From positions 1 to 17,932 of the forward strand of contig JAFAAX010000018.1 of assembly GCA_023426345.1 (NCBI GenBank): a DNA stretch of 17,932 nt, read 5' to 3'. Origin of the DNA: Actinomycetes bacterium (GTDB taxonomy: Bacteria > Actinomycetota > Actinomycetes > Actinomycetales > Actinomycetaceae). Position numbers and translations under genes: made by a program. Shown in pieces: positions 5,782-13,201 of the stretch. The notes beneath the pieces are model-generated. The model was not told where the DNA came from and ran no database searches. It saw nothing but the letters and a program-made list of their open reading frames with translations. The first letter of the stretch is position 1. Each line of letters starts with the position of its first letter.

Positions 5782-7176
5782 TCAGGGCGCGAGCGGCGTG
5801 TCCTCGGGAATGCGGATGAAGCGGGAGATCACGGTGGCGATCGCCATCAGCGCGGCGGGGTAAAGCGTGAGGTAGACGCGCCACGCGAGCGCCGGGTCGG
5901 GACCGGGATGCGCCCCCGACTGATAGCCGAAGAACCAGTTGAGGCTCACCAATGCCAGTGACGCCGGAATCGCGGCCAGCCGCCCGAGCACGCCGAAGGC
6001 GGAGAGGAAGACGCCTTCGCGGTGCAGGCCGGTGCGGCGGACGTCCTCGTCGAGGACGCGGGCCAGCATGAGGTCGTTGGAGGCGAGCAGCCCCGAGGCT
6101 CCCGCGGCCAGGAACACGCCGACCCCGATCGCCTCGGGCAGCGAGTCCGCCAGGAACAGCAGGCAGGCGGCGATCGACGTCAGGGGCAGGGCGGCGCGCC
6201 ATACCCACGCGGCCCCTCGCCGTCGGACGACCGCGGTCCAGCCGGCCAGGAACGCGCCGGCGGACGCGACGACGGCGATCTCCAGCAGAGTCGTCTCCCG
6301 CGCCCCTCCGCCCAGCGTGTGGGTGACGTAGAACTGCAGGCCGCCCACGATCATCGCCGCCGAGGCGCCGATGCAGAAGTAGACGGCGCCGATCCCCCAG
6401 AAATAGCGATTGGTGAGGATCTGAACGAAGGTGCCCAGCAGCCCGGGCGGATGCTCGTCGGTGCGGCCGGGGACCTCGTGGATGCCGGCGACCATGAACA
6501 GGATGACGGCGGTGGCGACGATCCCGTAGACGACGGCCAGGATCCGGTAGCCCCCGGTGGGGTCCGTGCACCCGGCGTCGGCGGCCTCGCATCCCAGGAC
6601 GTCGCGCGCGAGCAGCGGGGTGAGACCCGTCGCCACGATGACGGCCACCAGCTGGAACCCCTGGCGCAGCGTGTTCGCCAGCGCGCGCTGCTTCTCAGCG
6701 GGGAACAGCTCGGGCAGCAACGCCCCGTAGTTGGCGTTGATCAGTGAGTCCGCCATCTCCGAGAGGATCGCGAACACCGCGAACCAGGCGACCAGCGCCG
6801 TCGTGCGCCGCGCGGTGATGACGTCGGGCACCCAGAACAACGCGACCATGGCGACCAGCAGCACCAGCGCCCCTCCGACCAGGTACGGGCGCCGACGCCC
6901 CCACCGGGTGCGCGTGCGGTCCGAGATGTATCCGAACACCGGGTTGTCGATCGCGTCGATGATCCCGTAGACGCTGTACACCGCGGCATACGCCGCCCCG
7001 TCCATCCCGAGGATCTCGACGTAGAAGTAGAGCATCGACGACTTGATGGCGTTGATCGGGATCGAGGTGCCGAGCATGCCGATCGCGTAGCGCCACGGGG
7101 GAGTGGGCCGCGCGCCCCCGCTGCCGGGTCGGGGGTCGGGGGCGTCGGTGGGCACGCTCCCATGGTCCCACGTCAT
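5782..7176 (-). CDS. GPH-family (MFS_2) sugar:cation symporter
   Basis: An inner-membrane symporter of 464 residues if started at the ATG at 7176. It is related to the melibiose/xyloside carriers that import oligosaccharides with H+ or Na+. About twelve hydrophobic helices are visible. The family signature DAIDNPVFGYISDRTRTRWG follows helix 2. The conserved N-terminal PPWRYAIGMLGTSIPIN is nearly the same as in the second symporter at 14509-15981, which matches it along its whole length. The start is uncertain: the ATG at 7176 lies inside one dispersed repeat copy and another in-frame ATG (7260) lies inside a second copy; neither has a clear Shine-Dalgarno site, and the conserved part begins only about 25 residues after 7176. 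The gene is divergent from pyruvate oxidase. Substrate unknown; sugar transport is inferred from family and neighbours. Confidence 0.85.
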   Translation of the reverse strand: MTWDHGSVPTDAPDPRPGSGGARPTPPWRYAIGMLGTSIPINAIKSSMLYFYVEILGMDGAAYAAVYSVYGIIDAIDNPVFGYISDRTRTRWGRRRPYLVGGALVLLVAMVALFWVPDVITARRTTALVAWFAVFAILSEMADSLINANYGALLPELFPAEKQRALANTLRQGFQLVAVIVATGLTPLLARDVLGCEAADAGCTDPTGGYRILAVVYGIVATAVILFMVAGIHEVPGRTDEHPPGLLGTFVQILTNRYFWGIGAVYFCIGASAAMIVGGLQFYVTHTLGGGARETTLLEIAVVASAGAFLAGWTAVVRRRGAAWVWRAALPLTSIAACLLFLADSLPEAIGVGVFLAAGASGLLASNDLMLARVLDEDVRRTGLHREGVFLSAFGVLGRLAAIPASLALVSLNWFFGYQSGAHPGPDPALAWRVYLTLYPAALMAIATVISRFIRIPEDTPLAP

Positions 7177-7275
7177 CGACGAGGGCGTCCCCGTCGGTTT
7201 CGTCAGTCGGGCCGCAGTTCGCGGCGGGAATGGCCGGCGGGCGGGGTGGTCGTCGCTCATTGACGAGGACGGCGC
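7172..7275 (+). repeat. Two direct IDEG/PSSM half-repeats at the start of the first symporter
   Basis: CGTCATCGACGAGGGCGTCC (from 7171) and GCTCATTGACGAGGACGGCG (from 7255) are in the same orientation, 84 nt apart. Read on the minus strand each contains an ATG (7176 and 7260) in the symporter frame, within PSSMT and SSSMS. Either could be used as start codon, so the repeats may supply the translation start. Confidence 0.55.
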
Positions 7276-7471
7276 CGCTCTCGCGGCGCGCGCAGTCCGC
7301 CGTCGGAGCCGGAGGCGGGCGACCTGCCCGCTGAACGGACGTGGAGGCGGGCGGGAAGAGATCGGTCGCTCACAAATGATTGAACAGTCAACTAAATGGC
7401 GATAGCCTCGAGGCCGCACGTGGACGAGGGTCGAGCCGCGACGCCCGTCTGATCGAGCAAGGGGGAAGACG
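7177..7471. other. Divergent intergenic region between the first symporter and pyruvate oxidase
   Basis: About 295 nt. The left part carries the two direct repeat copies and may be partly translated as the symporter leader. The right part has an AT-rich island (7371-7405) with the probable pyruvate oxidase promoter. No RNA gene was recognised. Confidence 0.5.
7380..7408 (+). promoter_or_regulatory. Probable pyruvate oxidase promoter
   Basis: TTGAAC (7380-7385) is followed after 17 nt by TAGCCT (7403-7408), within the only clearly AT-rich stretch of the gap. A small inverted repeat TTGA-ACAG-TCAA overlaps the -35. The -10 match is weak, so the assignment is tentative. Confidence 0.4.
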
Positions 7472-9319
7472 ATGACGACGATCACAGCCGCCGACGCGAT
7501 GATGAAGGTCCTGGAGAGCTGGGGGGTCCGCACGATCTACGGCCTGCCGGGAGGGTCGCTGGACTCGACGATGAACGCCGTCCACGACTTCCGCGACCGC
7601 ATCCACTACGTCGGGGTGCGCCATGAGGAGGTCGGCGCCCTGGCCGCGGAGGCGCAGGCCAAGCTCACCGGACGGATCGGCGTGGTCCTCGGTTCGGCCG
7701 GACCGGGCGCGGTCCACCTGCTCAACGGCCTCTACGACGCCCGCGCCGATCACGCGCCGGTGCTCGCACTGGTCGGGCAGGTCGCGACCTCGTTGATGAA
7801 CACCGACTACTTCCAGGAGATGCCGGAGAACCCGGTCTTCGACGACGTCGCCGTCTACAACCGGACGGTGACCGCCGCGGAGCTGCTGCCCCAGGTCGTG
7901 GACACGGCGATCCGCCAGGCCTACGCCCAGCGCGGTGTGGCCGTCGTGGTCATCCCGAAGGATCTGGGATGGGCGCAGATCGAGGACGGCTACGTGTCCT
8001 CCGCGAACACGTGGACCCAGCCCGAGTGGCAGCGGCCCGCCCGCCCGGAGGACGTGGCCGCCGCGCTGGAACTGCTGACCTCGGCCGACCGTCCGATCAT
8101 CTACTTCGGGCAGGGGGCGCGCGGAGCGACCCGGCAGCTCACGGAGCTGTCGGGGCTCCTGGATCTCCCCCTGCTGTCCACCTATCTGGGCGAGACGATC
8201 CTGGACGACGCCCATCCCTCCTACATGATCAGCACCGGCCGCGTCTCCACCAAGCCGTCCGTCGATGTCGCACGGGCCGCGGACCTGGTCCTCTTCGTCG
8301 GCTCGAACTACGAGTTCGGGGCGCACATGTTCAACCCGACGGCCCGCTTCATCGACGTCAACATCGATCCCTCCGCGATCGGGGCCCGCCACGCGGTCGA
8401 GCTGGGCGTCCGAGCCGACGCTCCGACGTTCCTCCAGCAGCTGCTGGACGCCGCCCGGGCGCGGATCGCAACGGCGGCTCCCGCCTCGACCTCCGCAGAC
8501 TCGACAGCACGTGCCCAGGCGGCGGCCGTCGATCCCGTCTCCGCGTCCCGCGCCGATGACGAGCCCAGCCGGCGCTCCCGTTGGCTGGCCGCGGCCCAGG
8601 AGGACAAGCGGCAGTGGGACGCCTGGATCGCCCGGCGCGCCGATGACCAGGACCTGCCCGTCCGCCTGGAGGCCGTCTATGCGGAGATCAACCGGGTCGC
8701 GGCCCGCGACGCGGTCTTCGGCGTCGACGTGGGCAACGTCAACATCCAGTCCGCCCGCTTCCTGCACCTGGACCCCGACAAGCTGATGACGACGTCGCCC
8801 CTGTACGCGACGATGGGCTACGGCCTGCCGGCGGGGATCGCGGCGGCCGTCGAGTTCCCCGGCCGGCAGGTGTGGACGCTGTCCGGCGACGGCGGCTTCG
8901 CGATGGTGGCGCAGGATCTGGTCACCCAGGCCGAGCAGCATCTCCCCATCATCAACGTCGTCTTCACCAACAAGTCGCTGGGCTTCATCGAGGCCGAGCA
9001 GGACGACACCCACCAGCCCCACTCCGGCGTCGACCTGTCGGACGTCGACTTCGCGAAGGTGGCCGAGGGCTACGGCGTGCGCGGCTACACGGTCCGAACC
9101 CGCCAGGAGATGCGCGATGTCCTGGACCAGGTCGCGGACACGACGGAGCCCGTCGTCATCGACGTCAAGGTGACCGACGACCGCCAGCTGCCCGTCGAGG
9201 CCTTCCCTCTGCGCGCTGCCGGCCGCCCCGACTTCGAGGACTTCCGCCGCCAGTACCGCGCGGAGTCCCTGGAGCCCTTCGCCGATATCCTCGCCCGCCA
9301 GGGCGTCGCGCTCGACTGA
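7472..9319 (+). CDS. spxB: Pyruvate oxidase (thiamine diphosphate/FAD enzyme)
   Basis: A 615-residue soluble enzyme predicted to convert pyruvate, phosphate and O2 to acetyl phosphate, CO2 and H2O2. It shows the three-domain layout of the family. The N-terminal Pyr domain has YGLPGGSLDSTMNAV and the catalytic HEE (51-53). The central FAD-binding domain (about 185-330) contains LFVGSNYEF. The C-terminal PP domain has the ThDP/Mg motif GDG (472-474) through N500, with GFIEAEQDDTHQPHSGVDL matching the SpxB pattern rather than acetolactate synthase. An Ala/Ser-rich insert (about 328-368) between the last two domains makes it slightly longer than streptococcal SpxB. The ATG has AAGGGGGAAGACG directly upstream. 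The ends are clean. Alternatives within the family (POX of lactobacilli, quinone-linked PoxB) are less similar in these motifs; the oxygen-dependent reaction is inferred. Confidence 0.88.
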   Translation: MTTITAADAMMKVLESWGVRTIYGLPGGSLDSTMNAVHDFRDRIHYVGVRHEEVGALAAEAQAKLTGRIGVVLGSAGPGAVHLLNGLYDARADHAPVLALVGQVATSLMNTDYFQEMPENPVFDDVAVYNRTVTAAELLPQVVDTAIRQAYAQRGVAVVVIPKDLGWAQIEDGYVSSANTWTQPEWQRPARPEDVAAALELLTSADRPIIYFGQGARGATRQLTELSGLLDLPLLSTYLGETILDDAHPSYMISTGRVSTKPSVDVARAADLVLFVGSNYEFGAHMFNPTARFIDVNIDPSAIGARHAVELGVRADAPTFLQQLLDAARARIATAAPASTSADSTARAQAAAVDPVSASRADDEPSRRSRWLAAAQEDKRQWDAWIARRADDQDLPVRLEAVYAEINRVAARDAVFGVDVGNVNIQSARFLHLDPDKLMTTSPLYATMGYGLPAGIAAAVEFPGRQVWTLSGDGGFAMVAQDLVTQAEQHLPIINVVFTNKSLGFIEAEQDDTHQPHSGVDLSDVDFAKVAEGYGVRGYTVRTRQEMRDVLDQVADTTEPVVIDVKVTDDRQLPVEAFPLRAAGRPDFEDFRRQYRAESLEPFADILARQGVALD

Positions 9320-9357
9320 GGCCCTCCCCGCGGGCGTCTCCTCCTCCGGGCTGGGCT

Positions 9358-9377
9358 GGCCCGGGGTGAGCCGGGCC
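9358..9377 (+). terminator. Hairpin downstream of pyruvate oxidase
   Basis: GGCCCGG (9358-9364) and CCGGGCC (9371-9377) pair perfectly around a 6-nt loop, 38 nt past the pyruvate oxidase stop. No U-tract follows, as is common in high-GC genomes. Terminator function is likely but unproven. Confidence 0.45.
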
Positions 9378-9390
9378 GGGGTGAGGTGGA

Positions 9391-9480
9391 GCAGGGCGAG
9401 GCAAGGCGGGGCGAGGCAAGGCGGAGCGAGGCAAGGCGGGCCGGGCCGAGGTGGAGCGGGGCGAGGCAAGGCGGGGCGAG
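9391..9480 (+). repeat. 15-nt tandem array (GCGGGGCGAGGCAAG)
   Basis: Units begin at 9391, 9406, 9421, 9456 and 9471 (the last truncated), with a degenerate 20-nt unit at 9436. The array is purine-rich on the plus strand (G/A with few pyrimidines) and looks like slippage-expanded, minisatellite-type DNA. Confidence 0.75.
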
Positions 9481-9518
9481 GTGAGACCGGGCGCGCTCGT
9501 CCAGTGCGCGCCGACAGC

Positions 9519-9584
9519 CCCGCGACTTCGGTCCTCTTTCCCCGCGACTTCGGTCCTCTTCCGCCGCGAGTTCGGTTCCCTCCT
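9519..9584 (+). repeat. Three 22-nt tandem units (CGCGACTTCGGTCCTCTT)
   Basis: Units start at 9519, 9541 and 9563. The first two differ only at the end; the third reads GCCGCGAGTTCGGTTCCC. The third unit contains CGAGTTCGGT (9567-9576), which is the core of the 19-nt hairpin units at 13202-13488, linking the two intergenic repeat regions. Confidence 0.7.
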
Positions 9585-9796
9585 GCGTGTGCGTTCAGCC
9601 TGGGTGGCGTCATCGTTGCTCCGGGGCAATCTGGGGTCTGAAGGTTCGCGCGGCGCGTTGACACGTCACGTTCCCCCACGGGCCCACCGGAGTCCGAGAT
9701 GGTCTCACGGCCTCCGGCATCTCTCCCCGACCCGGGCGGGACCTCCCTGACAGCGCTCGACGGGGGCGCCGCGACAGAAGACAGAATTGAGGAGGA

Positions 9797-9879
9797 GACC
9801 GCATCTGCCCGAGCGGGCCGGCCGAGGACGGCGCGGCCACCACCTCGCCAGTCCGAGGGACCGCGTCTCCCCGAGCGGG
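9797..9879 (+). repeat. 21-nt direct repeat, 62-nt period, in the ATPase leader
   Basis: Positions 9797-9817 and 9859-9879 match at 19 of 21 bases: GACCGC, then A or G, then TCT, then G or C, then CCCGAGCGGG. Each copy contains a short CCCGAGCGGG stem. A similar CTCTCCCCGACCCGGGCGGG occurs at 9721-9740. The second copy lies 29 nt before the ATPase ATG, so it would be in the 5' leader of the transcript. Confidence 0.55.
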
Positions 9880-9907
9880 AGGCCCGTGGACCTGCTTGAA
9901 TTCCCCC

Positions 9908-12900
9908 ATGGACGACCCTGCGCCAGCGCGCGTTCCCGACTCCCCGCGGCCCACGGGCCCTGCAACGCCCACGGGCCCCACGACCCCGGCCGCCCTCTCA
10001 GCGTCCGCCGCCTCTCCGGCCCTCCCAGCCCCCGCCGAAGCCGCGGCCGCCTCCGAGGAGGGAGCGCCCGCGCAGGCGGCGTCGCCCTCGTCGATGCCCT
10101 TCGCGCATCCGGCGGACCAGGTCGTCGCCGACCTCCTCACCGACGCGGACAGCGGACTCACCTCCGACGAGGCCGCCCGCCGTCTGGCCGCCCACGGCCC
10201 CAACGAACTGCGCGCCACTCGGCGCACGCCCTTGTGGCGCAGGATCCTCGATCAGTTCCGGGATCCGCTGGTGGTGCTCCTGCTGGTCGCGATCGTCATC
10301 TCGACGGTCGCGTGGGTGCTGGAGGGGGCGGCGGGCGTCCCGATCGACTCGGCCGTCATCCTGGCCGTCCTGGTGCTCAACGCCGTCATCGGGCTGGTGC
10401 AGGAGGGCAAGGCGAACGACGCGGTGGCCGCCCTGCAGCAGATGACCACCGCGACCGCCCAGGTGATCCGGGAGGGCGCGCGCCTGGAGATGCCCGCCGA
10501 GGAGCTGGTCCCCGGCGACATCATCCTGCTCGGCGAGGGCGACCAGGTCCCCGCCGATGCGCGTCTGCTGCGCGCCGACTCTCTGAGGGTGATTGAGTCC
10601 TCCCTGACAGGAGAGTCCGAGCCCGCGTCGAAGTCGACGGCGCCGGTCTCCACCGACGCGCAGATCGGCGACCGCGCGAGCATGGTCTTCAAGGGGACGG
10701 CGGTCGCCCAGGGCAGCGCGCGCGCCGTCATCACCGCGACGGGCGCGCACACGGAGATGGGGGCCATCGCGGACCTGCTCGACGCCGTGGAGGACGCGCC
10801 GACGCCGCTGGAGAGGGAGATCTCCGGCGTCTCCAAGACGCTCGGCGTCGTCGTCATGGTGATCGCCGTCGTCGTGATCGTCCTGCTGGTCGCGCTGGGC
10901 AACGTGCAGTCCTTCCAGGGGTTCATCGAGGCGCTGCTGCTGGCCGTCTCGCTGGCGGTCGCGGCGGTCCCGGAGGGCCTGCCCGCGATCCTGTCCGTCG
11001 TCCTGGCGCTCGGCGTCCAACGGATGGCGAAGCGCAACGCGGTGGTCAAAAAGCTGTCCAGCGTGGAGACCCTGGGCTCCGCGACGGTGATCTGCTCGGA
11101 CAAGACGGGCACGCTCACGCGCTCCGAGATGACGATCCAGGAGGTCGTCACCGCGTCGGGCATCACGATGGTGTCGGGCGTCGGCTACGAGCCTGTGGGC
11201 CAGGTGGCCCCCGACCAGGACCGCGATCGCGTGCCCGACGCGGAGCGCCTGGAGGGGCCCGCGGCCGAGGAGGTGACGGTCGTCCTGTCCGGCGGCGTGC
11301 TCGCCTCCGACGCGGAGCTGGCCCAGGACGCCCAGGGCGCCTGGCGCGTGCTGGGCGACCCGACCGAGGGGTCCTTCCTGGTGGCCGAGCGCAAACTCGG
11401 CACCCAGGGCGCCCGCGAGGGCCGCTTCCAGCGGGTCGGCGTCATCCCCTTCACCTCCGAGCGCAAGCTCATGAGCGTTGTTCACGCCGACGCCGCGCAT
11501 GCCGGGTACACGATGACGACGAAGGGCGCCCCGGACGTCCTCCTCGACCTGTGCACGCACATCCGGGTCGGCCACGAGGCCGTCCCCCTGGACGACGAGC
11601 GCCGTCGCCGGGTCCTGGCCGAGGTCGAGGGCATGAGCGGGCGCGCCCTGCGCACGCTGGCCGTCGGGTACCGGCTCATCGACGAGGGCGACGCCGCCCG
11701 GGTGCGCGGCGAGGTCTCCGGAGCGGGCGACGAGGTCGGGCACGGGGATGGTGGTTCCCGGGTCGCCACGCCCCCCACGGGACCCGGCGCCGAGGTGGAG
11801 GGGGCGGCCTCGTCGATGGGGACGGGCGTCCTGGACGGCCTTGAGCGCGACCTGGTCCTGGCCGGCATCGTCGGCATCATCGACCCGGCCCGCCCCGAGG
11901 CGGGCGCGGCGGTCGCGGAGGCCCATCGCGCCGGTGTGCGCGTCCTCATGATCACCGGCGATCACCCCGCCACGGCGGGCCGGATCGCCGCGGACCTGGG
12001 CATCGCCGACGAGGGCGCCCGCGTGCTCACCGGCCAGGAGCTCTCGGCGATGTCCGATGAGGAGCTCACCGACGCGGTGCGCGAGGTCTCCGTCTACGCC
12101 CGCGTCGCCCCGTCCCACAAGATGCGCATCGTCAACGCGCTCCAGGCCCAGGGTGAGACGGTCGCCATGACCGGGGACGGCGTCAACGACGCCCCGGCCC
12201 TGCGCGCCGCCGACATCGGCGTCGCCATGGGCGTCACCGGCACCCAGGTGACCCGCGAGGCGGGCACGATGGTGCTGGCCGACGACAACTTCGCCACGAT
12301 CGTCGACGCCGTGGCGGAGGGCCGCCGCATCTTCGACAACATCAAGAAGTTCCTCCGGTACCTGCTCACCTCCAATATGGGCGAGGTCACCGCGGTCCTT
12401 CTGGGCACGGTTCTGGCGGGCGTCATCGGGTTGCAGGCCGAGGGCGGCACCGGCGTGGTGCTGCCCCTGCTGGCCACCCAGATCCTCTGGATCAACCTGG
12501 TCACGGACTCCGCGCCGGCGCTCGCCATGGGCGTGGACCCCTCGGTCGAGGACGTCATGGCCCGGCGGCCCCGCACGTCGTCGGAGAAGGTCATCGACCG
12601 CGCGATGTGGACCGATGTGCTGACCACGGGCGTCCTGATGGGCGTGCTCATGCTGGTCACCCTGGACATCTTCCTGCCGGGCGGGCTCATCGAGGGCCAC
12701 GACTCCCTGGACGTCGCGCGCACCGCGGCCTTCACCACCCTGGTCTTCTGCCAGTTGTTCTTCACGGTGTGCGCCCGCTCGGAGACGGTCAGCGCCTTCC
12801 ACCACCTGTTCGTCAACAAGTGGCTGTGGGGCGCGCTGGCGCTGGGCGTCGGCCTGCAGGTCCTGGTCGTGGAGGTCCCCTTCCTCCAGACCGCCTTCGG

Positions 12901-13024
12901 GACGGCGTCGCTGGACCTTGCCCACTGGGGCGTGGCGATCGGGATGGCCTCGATCGTCCTGTGGGTGGATGAGCTCATCAAGTGGGCGCGGCGCCGCTTC
13001 CTGCCGAGGTTCGCCCACGTGTGA
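9908..13024 (+). CDS. P2A-type (calcium-transporting) P-type ATPase
   Basis: A membrane cation pump of 1038 residues from the ATG at 9908; a TTG at 9896 and the ATG at 10094 are alternatives, and none has a strong ribosome site. Core motifs (numbered from 9908) are TGES at 234-237, VPEGLP around 354-359 in helix M4, DKTGT with phosphorylated D398, KGAPD in the N-domain, TGDHPATA and GDGVND at 756-761, and NLVTD in M6. VPEGLP with NLVTD points to Ca2+ transport with a single site, as in PMCA/LMCA1-like bacterial pumps. About 62 N-terminal residues are Ala/Pro-rich and end in a dispersed repeat copy. A Gly/Ala-rich insertion (591-637), bounded by an inverted pair of the same repeat, interrupts the P/N region. 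The last residues RFAHV and the stop come from a 23-nt repeat. Mn2+ or another cation is not excluded. Confidence 0.9.
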   Translation: MDDPAPARVPDSPRPTGPATPTGPTTPAALSASAASPALPAPAEAAAASEEGAPAQAASPSSMPFAHPADQVVADLLTDADSGLTSDEAARRLAAHGPNELRATRRTPLWRRILDQFRDPLVVLLLVAIVISTVAWVLEGAAGVPIDSAVILAVLVLNAVIGLVQEGKANDAVAALQQMTTATAQVIREGARLEMPAEELVPGDIILLGEGDQVPADARLLRADSLRVIESSLTGESEPASKSTAPVSTDAQIGDRASMVFKGTAVAQGSARAVITATGAHTEMGAIADLLDAVEDAPTPLEREISGVSKTLGVVVMVIAVVVIVLLVALGNVQSFQGFIEALLLAVSLAVAAVPEGLPAILSVVLALGVQRMAKRNAVVKKLSSVETLGSATVICSDKTGTLTRSEMTIQEVVTASGITMVSGVGYEPVGQVAPDQDRDRVPDAERLEGPAAEEVTVVLSGGVLASDAELAQDAQGAWRVLGDPTEGSFLVAERKLGTQGAREGRFQRVGVIPFTSERKLMSVVHADAAHAGYTMTTKGAPDVLLDLCTHIRVGHEAVPLDDERRRRVLAEVEGMSGRALRTLAVGYRLIDEGDAARVRGEVSGAGDEVGHGDGGSRVATPPTGPGAEVEGAASSMGTGVLDGLERDLVLAGIVGIIDPARPEAGAAVAEAHRAGVRVLMITGDHPATAGRIAADLGIADEGARVLTGQELSAMSDEELTDAVREVSVYARVAPSHKMRIVNALQAQGETVAMTGDGVNDAPALRAADIGVAMGVTGTQVTREAGTMVLADDNFATIVDAVAEGRRIFDNIKKFLRYLLTSNMGEVTAVLLGTVLAGVIGLQAEGGTGVVLPLLATQILWINLVTDSAPALAMGVDPSVEDVMARRPRTSSEKVIDRAMWTDVLTTGVLMGVLMLVTLDIFLPGGLIEGHDSLDVARTAAFTTLVFCQLFFTVCARSETVSAFHHLFVNKWLWGALALGVGLQVLVVEVPFLQTAFGTASLDLAHWGVAIGMASIVLWVDELIKWARRRFLPRFAHV
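10055..10102 (+). repeat. IDEG/PSSM palindrome in the calcium-type ATPase N-terminus
   Basis: CGCCCTCGTCGATGCCCTTC (10083-10102) is identical over 20 nt to 14538-14557, where it lies antisense at the end of the second symporter. A diverged left arm, GAGGAGGGAGCGCCCGC, begins at 10055. In the ATPase frame the element reads EEGAPAQAASPSSMPF just before the conserved AHPADQVVADLL region. It contains an in-frame ATG (10094). Confidence 0.65.
11677..11818 (+). repeat. 142-bp in-frame insertion bounded by inverted IDEG/PSSM repeats
   Basis: The left end is CATCGACGAGGGCGACGCCG (from 11677). The right end GGGCGGCCTCGTCGATG (11802-11818) is its reverse complement over CATCGACGAGG and the CCGCCC segment, with six bases missing. 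The encoded stretch, IDEGDA at the left through GAASSM at the right, is Gly/Ala/Val-rich. It interrupts a part of the ATPase where relatives normally go almost directly from LAVGYR to the LERDLVLAGIVGIIDP strand. The reading frame is kept. Confidence 0.7.
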
Positions 13025-13073
13025 CCGTGAGGTTCGCCCATCCGGGGCTGCGAGGTTCGCCCAAGTGGGGTTG
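13005..13073 (+). repeat. Three 23-nt GAGGTTCGCCCA repeats at the calcium-type ATPase 3' end
   Basis: Units start at 13005, 13028 and 13051, with an exact period of 23 and a conserved GAGGTTCGCCCA core followed by variable G/T-rich tails. The first unit supplies the last five codons (RFAHV) and the TGA stop of the ATPase. The third contains CCCAAGTGGGG, which also appears in the copy near copA. Confidence 0.8.
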
Positions 13074-13201
13074 TGGGGGATGTCTGTCGGCGTTGGGGTT
13101 TCTGCCAGTGACGGGATTCGGTGATGTCGTCGGCGCACTCGGACGTTCTCCCACGGTCGAGGGACGCGGGCGTGGCGGGGTCTGGGTGGGCAACCGGCAC
13201 T

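Larger units (their letters stand above)
9320..9907. other. 588-nt repeat-rich gap between pyruvate oxidase and the calcium-type ATPase
   Basis: No credible gene is present; all frames are low-complexity. In order it holds a 7-bp hairpin (9358-9377), a 15-nt tandem array (9391-9480), three 22-nt tandem units (9519-9584), an isolated TTGACA (9658-9663) without a matching -10, and a 21-nt direct repeat pair 62 nt apart (9797-9879). A strong GAGGAGGAG ribosome-like motif at 9789-9797 is not followed by an ATG or GTG in the ATPase frame. Confidence 0.65.

Noticed and set aside
7388..9679. Minus-strand open frame of 763 codons opposite pyruvate oxidase
   Set aside because: Shadow of pyruvate oxidase extended through the 15-nt tandem array; composition is not protein-like.
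9780..9907. Metal riboswitch (for example yybP-ykoY type) upstream of the calcium-type ATPase
   Set aside because: The leader has repeats and stems, but no recognisable riboswitch core motif could be identified by eye.
9787..10596. Gene starting after the GAGGAGGAG motif at 9789, reading through to 10596
   Set aside because: No ATG or GTG at suitable spacing; the frame overlaps the ATPase out of frame and is Arg/Gly-rich without a domain.
12005..12023. A further IDEG-type repeat copy in the calcium-type ATPase (IADEGARVLTG)
   Set aside because: The stretch coincides with a segment conserved in P2A ATPases before the LTG motif, so the similarity is probably due to protein conservation.
9998..13138. 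Minus-strand open frame of 1046 codons opposite the calcium-type ATPase
   Set aside because: Shadow of the ATPase gene; low-complexity His/Asp/Arg/Gly composition and no domain.
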